In this document: positions 57,784 through 64,000 of the stretch, piece by piece
Numbering within the stretch: the first letter of the stretch is position 1
Layout: every line of letters begins with the position of its first letter
Origin: Bradysia coprophila
Taxonomy: Eukaryota > Arthropoda > Insecta > Diptera > Sciaridae
Length of the DNA: 64,000 nucleotides
Direction of reading: 5' to 3'
NCBI RefSeq assembly: GCF_014529535.1
Contig: NW_023503555.1
Location: 3,658,001-3,722,000 of the forward strand
The notes under the pieces: generated by a model
The model's database searches: none
What the model was told of the DNA's origin: nothing
The model's input: the letters and a program-made list of their open reading frames with translations, nothing else
Made by a program: the position numbers and the translations under genes

Positions 57784-60700
57784 CAATTGCGCCATTCCCA
57801 AAATTTTTATATCCTGCGTTCTCTTCACGAAATAATATCCCCAACTTTTTTGGATATCCTCAAAAAAAGATTTTGATCAGTATCCTTTGAAACAGAATTT
57901 TTCCTTTTACGGATAGGAATAGGAAAGATTTCGAATTATTGAAAAGAGCGAGAGAGCGACTGTCACATTTCGAACTAAAGCTTACGCTTCCATATTTGTC
58001 TTACAGTTAGTCAGTGTCTCATTATTATCAAGCTTTACTAAAGGGACAAATCGCAACCTCCCTATTATCAAAAAAAAAAGATTGTAAAACTAATGAACAA
58101 TTTTCAAACTTCAGAACATTTCGACAAAATTTATACGAAATTCAGTATACTTAGACTACCACACTGCGTATTATTCATTCAAATCATCAGAACGAAACGT
58201 CAATGAACATTACGAAAACGCCTTAAGTTAGACTATTGAAATTATTTCTTCGCTTTTCATCAACAATTTATCTGACATTAGTCCAGTAAACACAGAATAT
58301 TTTTGTTGCTAACATTGAATATAGTGTTGCTTGATCTTCTTAGGGAGATATTTTTTTATCAGCGTAATCTGCATTAACCTTAGCAGGATATTATCTTTAA
58401 TCTCACATTTAAAAAAAAAATCGCGCACGTTCGACGATTACTTGTACATTCACTTTTTTGTTTTCGTAATGTTTCAAGAAATTTCGTATCAATGACGATA
58501 TAATCTCTACGATTATTGGGGAGTCGTTTCATGGGGACTATATTTTAAACAATTCTTTCTCATATTTTCCTCATTCTTCCATATATCGCATAACAAATAA
58601 AGTTACGATTCATATGTGCGGTGTGATTAACCTTATTTTCTCAACTCAAAATAATGTTTCATATACAGTTGACAGTTCAGAGGAGGAAAAATCTTTTTTG
58701 TTTTGACAGTGGAGAAAAAAGATATTTTATCCATAGAACTGTCATCCTTGGTGGTTTTGTTTAGAAAAATAGTGTAAAAAATTGATGTTTCTGTTTCGTG
58801 GAGAAAAACCATTAGTCACAACTCGCACATGTGAAAATCGTTTTTATTGGAATTTAATATCGATGACTATAAGTCCAATTAACGATTTCTTTGATAAAAT
58901 AAAAATGGGTAGTAGACTCACTTCAATTCTTTTTACTAAAAGATAAAGGGGGTAAAAATACTATTTGACCATGTCGCATATGCTTCCGTCTCAAAACATT
59001 AATAAACGAAAAAGAAAAAAAAAATGTTTAAAGCAAATACAGGGGTCATTTCTCATTAAAGAAAACCGTCTACGGACGTCCAGCAGATGCAATGTACCAT
59101 ACATTTCATATAAAACATAACAGGATTTGTAATGCAGCCACGAATATGATTATTCACTCCAGAGCTATACCGACTGTGCAATATAATATAGATCAACATC
59201 TCACATTCGTCCTGCATTTTCGTTCAAATAATTTGTTTATATAAACCAACGGCAGCATCATATATTTTTACACCTATACATAACAACAAAATCGATCTCG
59301 AATTCCGTTAATATAGTTTTACAATATTCACTTCCGAAAACGGTACAAAAACAGATTTAATTTTGGTGTGTAGACTCATTTTTTTCTTCACTGTTATACC
59401 GTGTGTACAAAAAGCATACATATAGCAGGACCCTTTTCGGTATAATATCCAAACCATCTTGTTTAGGTATTAGGTTATTTAATTCATTGAATAAATTTTT
59501 CTGTATTATACTCTTACTGGTAGAGCAGGTCATAATGCACCGGGCTGGTATTCCTTTATGGAAAAAAAAAAATTCTAACATTTAAAACTGCATGTGTGCA
59601 ATACGTTTTATCCATTGAATTAAAAGGTGAAATTGTTTGACAGATGCGATATTTTATGAATTAAAAAAAATTAAGGAGAGGACCATCTAACGAAAAATTT
59701 ATGTTAAGAATATATGAAGCATTCATACAATGTGTAGAGTAGATCATTTTGTGAGCTACATCAGCATAATTAGATGGGACATCTTAAACAGATCTCAAAC
59801 AGATGGAAACAATCTAGCGTTGCATTTTGTCTACCAAACATAATCTGCAGTTCCAGTGTCGGCTCATCTTTTCGTAACAACTCTCTCAAGAATTTTGTTT
59901 TCGAATAAAAAGTTGAATATCATTCTTGCATCGTACCATTATTGCATTTGGGTGTACTAATCGTTGTCTTCTTTCGCCATTGTTGGGAGTTGCTACTTGC
60001 GAAACGATGAGAAAAATTGCTGTTGCCGAGGTCTGAACGCCAGTGTACTTTCCCTTTGAATTATATCATTGTCCCTAATGGATTCGAATTGGAAAGAGCT
60101 TACTGCATTGATGGGTGTCATCAATGTGGGAAAAATATTTTTTTTTTTTTGGAAACTCGAATTTTGGTGAAACAACGAAAAAATGCTTGCACTTAGCCAA
60201 AAACTTTTCGGTTTTTACCGATTAACTCGATATTTTAAACTAGAATTTTTGGAGACCCCTTCCACCTTCCACAAATGTTACTACTGGCATACTCTACTTA
60301 TAATCCCTTGTGTCAAAAAAAGTCGGTTCGCTCGTTTTAAGTTTCTTTTAGGTTTTAGGTTTTAGGTTTTAAGTTTAAGTCTAGGTTCTAGAAATCTTAG
60401 ATGTCCGAAAATAGTCCAGTATCCTGTGTTATCCTGAGTTATTAAAAGGTGATCGAAAACTTTATGCGATAAGTGTATCAGTTGCCTCAAAAAATATAAA
60501 ATACAGATGAATCTCGAAGTAAAATTAAAGGCTACAGATTTCTAGAACCGAGACGTTAAAGGACCCATAAGGAATGATCAGTATAGGAACTGACTTCTAA
60601 CTAAGAATGACATAAATTCAGAACAACATGAAAAAATCCGAAAGAAATGCGGTAAATCTATAGGTTCTAGAGCTGGAACGACGATGGAACATCAGGAAAG

Positions 60701-63700
60701 TACTTTAAATGAATGGAAGGTACATGGTACAGTTAGTTATCATCATTTAAAACACTTTTGATGTTAAATTGTCGAATTAAAAGTAGTTTAGTACAAAAAT
60801 AGGGTTCATTTTGACGAGTTGTAGAATGGGTAGAATGGCATCCACAACATCTTGAGCTAGTGCCGTGACTAGGATTCAATTCTAAAATGATATGGACATG
60901 CGATTCTTCAAAATTCTTCAGCAAAAATTAACTATGTGTCGCTATTTTGCTCAGAAATAAATATTAAATAATGTTGGAAAATATCAGTTGTAGGAACCGT
61001 GGAAATCCGGGCTTTTATCTCGACATCCAGTAAACGGCCGCCGGGCTGCATTCGAAAGGTGCTGACTTAAGCTTTTCAGGCAAAGTTTAGGAATTTTCCG
61101 TGTCATTTTTTGGGAAGATTCCTATATCGACGCCATTACATTTTACAGAAAACAAAATTGTTCCACGAAAAGTTGGTATTGAATCAGGCTTTCAGGGAAA
61201 AAGAGAATTTTCGAATTTTCGCGTTCGGTAGATATTTGACTTAATTTTTTCATATAAACCGGCTTCTCGGCCGGAAAAGCGATTTTCCATTTTCCAGAAA
61301 AAATTTAGTTCCACAGCTTTTCATGCTAAATCACATGAGATAAGATCAGGGGCGGATCCAGCTTTTGTTCTGACTCGGGCGGTTAGAAGACAATAAATTT
61401 TTGCCCGGGCGATTTTCGTTTTAAAAATTTGTTTCCATATAAAAATCATCTTCTGACCCCCGGCGACCGCCTCGACAATTTTCGAAAAACTTAAAGCGAG
61501 CGGATTGACACAAGGGTCTGTACTAATATACCAAAGACCAAAGCACTGTCGCTAGACAGTGCGTTGCAAAGACTCAAATTAAGATTAACAAAAAGTGTAC
61601 TAATATCGATTCTGACGAGTGGTAATTGAATTGTAAAATCAACCAAAACTAAGAACAATTTCACGAGTGCCGGTCCATTATATCAGTCTCTTTAACTTGC
61701 TTCAAAAAAAGATTTTAATCAAATCGTGATAAACATTAGCCTAAAACCATCACCTAAACATGTCAAAGGTTATCATACGTATACCTTATCTACTGCACTC
61801 AGCACTCATCCATTGTTCGAGATTATTCATTATATCATACCGTCCCATGACTAACAAAATATATCATGGGAACCAACAGAAAATTTCTTTTCAACAAAAT
61901 TGTAAATTTATTGTGGTTGTGCGAAATAAAATCAAAAATTTCCTGCTTCTGCACACATTTCAACGCACCCAATAAAATTGTTGGGAAAGTTTTTTTTTCC
62001 TGGCGCTAAAATGACAATAATTTATTCAAATCAAATTCACTTTCCGTGGGATCCTAAGGTGATTTCGGTAAAAAAAAATGTTTCTCGTTTTTTCTATTTG
62101 CAAATTATCATTTTCGGAATTTTTTGCAAAACAAAACATGTTGGTTGTGCACTAGAAAAAGGATCACAATAATTTCTCCTTTTTTGCGCCATGTGTTCAA
62201 ACTATTTTTTATCAGAATTGTCTTTCTCTTCATTTCATTCTTCGTCTTATTTTCTCTTTCACTTCTATCCCATCCGTGTATTGTATATACACTATGTATA
62301 GTTTACGGAGTGTAGTGGCGCTTAACTTTTAGAGCTGTTTATGATTATATTCACACCTAAATGTAAACACAGTTTTGCAATGCTATTTGACAAAAATATG
62401 TTCCATTCCTTTCCCATTTCTTTTTCTCTGCATATATTGTGTTTATGAATGGTGTGAGAATAATTCTGTTTTTTCTACGATTCGTTTCTATTTAAATGGG
62501 TTTACTATGCAAATAAATTGTAAAATCGCACTTTTTTATTTACACAAGATGTGGTGACCAGATGCGGGAACAAAAACACCAGCCATTTAGACTGTTATTT
62601 GTGTATATGCACATCAACCTATCTCAATTGGGGAAAACACGTGCTGTTTCACCATAATAACAAGAAAAAAAAATCATTTTTTATGACTTAATTGAATCAT
62701 GTTGGGTGTTATGAATGGGAAGTATTATGTACAAAATTAGGAAGTGCTAAATGTTATCCTGTTTTCTTTCCTATTAGTTGCATACCTTACGTGTAGGTAT
62801 CCGAATAAATCATTTTTTTGTTTGATGAATAAAGTGAAAATTCTCAGAGATATTTCTCTTCTCTGAAACGCACTTGGTGCACAGATGTTTCACTCTATGC
62901 ACAGATCATTTATATATTCTATTTTGGCACATGTTCTCTATAAACATTCAATGTCAAGGTATTATGTGTTAAGCCGAGACTTTCGAAATCTCTAAATGTA
63001 ATTTGTATCCATTTTTCCAATGTTCTTTTTTTGTCCATTTTTTTACGATGTGTGTAATTGGATGTTTAGGTAAATTAGTTTGAAAATCTTTTTTTTAAAT
63101 GTTACGCTTTAGGCTGTAACTTTTAAGTAATTAATTATCATTCAATTTCAAACTCAGAGTGTTCAATCAATTAAAGTAAAGTAAAGTACCGTCGACGAGA
63201 CGTTAAGTAATAATTGGTTGATTCAACTATATAAATGACAGAGAAATCTATGTCCTATTACGTTCTCACTACTAGCGAGATAATAGTAGATTGAGTACGT
63301 ATACTATATAGAGGTGCACCCCGCCGAATTTTGATGATACTACCAGTCGCATCGATTAGGAGGTAATGTTTTTTGAAAAAGTTGATCCATATAATGCAAA
63401 ACTTCGCTTGTTCAGCTCGCAATCACGATCGGGAGTTTGACAAATAAACATTTAAAAAACGAGGAATGTTAGGGTGCGTGAAATATAAAAAAATGGCGGT
63501 AAGATCGACCACGGTGCTGGGAATGATAAACCGGCAGTGGAAATTGTACAATACACACTTTTGTGAGTACGTTTTCCAATGAAAACTATACAGAAAAAAT
63601 TTGCGATTTCAGATACAATGAAATTTTTCGATCGCCGCACTACAATACTAATTTCGTACGACCAAAAGTAGACTACAATCATCATCGAAAGCGAATTGAG

Positions 63701-64000
63701 AAATAAACGGCAAACTCTGACTAATACGGTCTTTTATGGCAAGAAGCATGTTCAGAAAAAGGAAGTAAAAGATTTGAAATACATTTCTAGAAAATACTTC
63801 AATCAATTGAAGTAATAGATCCGGTGGTAGACCTGCTGATAAGTTTTTCATCTCTTTCCAATAGATATGCTATGACACGATTCTTCCGATGCATTCAATA
63901 TAATTTCCTATTTATTTTGAATTTCTAGGCTGCTAGAAAGCTGTTCAAAACTACTGGATTCTTTTCACATTAACAAACTAATCAATGTGATACTAGTGAA
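57784..64000. other. Gene-poor AT-rich region to window end
   Basis: No recognisable coding exon or RNA gene. Minor structures: a hairpin GTTGACAGTTC...GAACTGTCATC (58670-58746), four TTTTAGG-like units at about 60348-60372, a more GC-rich repeat-like segment at 60990-61560, and a palindrome GCACTGTCGCTAGACAGTGC at 61543-61562. Short frames at 62-64 kb have no protein-like composition. Confidence 0.35.
61347..61560. mobile_element. Possible hAT-type element remnant
   Basis: CAGGGGCGGATCCAG at 61347 is a terminus seen in many animal hAT-like non-autonomous elements, followed by GGGCGGTTAGAAG and CCCGGGCG. No matching right end was found, so it is either truncated or not an element. Confidence 0.35.

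Noticed and set aside
59740-59765. Bantam-like sequence GTAGATCATTTTGTGAGCTA
   Set aside because: The resemblance to the bantam microRNA is partial and no precursor hairpin is visible.
1-64000. tRNA, rRNA, snRNA genes and CRISPR arrays
   Set aside because: I looked for B-box-like sequences, U6-like starts and regularly spaced repeats and found none convincing.

Overview
The window is eukaryotic, AT-rich nuclear DNA. Short GT-AG introns of about 50-75 nt, AATAAA signals, the gene set (BiP-type Hsp70, PTPA, (6-4) photolyase, NDUFA12, TTC19, synaptotagmin, cytochrome b5) and the many foldback/MITE elements point to an insect. I lean to a dipteran, perhaps a lower dipteran, but that is an impression and not proven here.

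Layout. 0.1-3.1 kb: the 3' exon of an ER Hsp70 (BiP/GRP78 type, ending RDEL). Its C-terminal lid helical bundle is repeated five times between Ser/Thr/Glu-rich linkers. 5.3-6.6 kb (-): a complete five-exon PP2A activator (PTPA), sharing a 281-bp divergent promoter with a complete four-exon (6-4) photolyase (+, 6.85-9.45 kb). 8.6-19.4 kb: a segmental duplication. The ancestral order was photolyase (+) tail-to-tail with NDUFA12 (-). Copy A keeps the good photolyase plus an orphan last exon of NDUFA12. Copy B keeps the working NDUFA12 (exon 4 at 16.6 kb, exons 1-3 at 20.0-20.5 kb) plus a wrecked photolyase 3' end. Between and inside the copies lie an ABCF3 pseudogene, an unrecognised Cys-containing broken gene, an ORF1-only LINE-like insertion with a PHD finger, a hAT-like insertion and several hairpin MITEs.

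21.0-24.8 kb: a THAP-domain DNA transposon with 20-bp terminal repeats, split by a 2.4-kb nearly perfect palindrome (long-TIR foldback element) flanked by a 10-bp target duplication. 25.3-26.5 kb (+): TTC19. 29.7-32.7 kb (-): a seven-exon synaptotagmin-family gene. 33.2-33.8 kb: two inverted repeats interleaved as A-B-A'-B'. 34.0-34.5 kb: a LINE reverse-transcriptase 3' fragment. 34.6-56.2 kb is gene-poor, AT-rich DNA with foldbacks, tandem repeats and a 1.1-kb TIR element carrying a CCGTCTGT microsatellite. 56.2-56.6 kb (+): a small soluble cytochrome b5. 57-64 kb: no gene recognised, with MITE-like structures.

Functionally the genes are ordinary housekeeping and signalling neighbours and no operon-like logic is expected. 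NDUFA12 and TTC19 both serve respiratory complexes (I and III), but their proximity is probably accidental. The most unusual item is the multi-lid BiP paralog. Next are the photolyase/NDUFA12 duplication, which left one intact version of each gene at opposite ends plus a spare, sequence-identical terminal exon, and the transposon-in-transposon palindrome.
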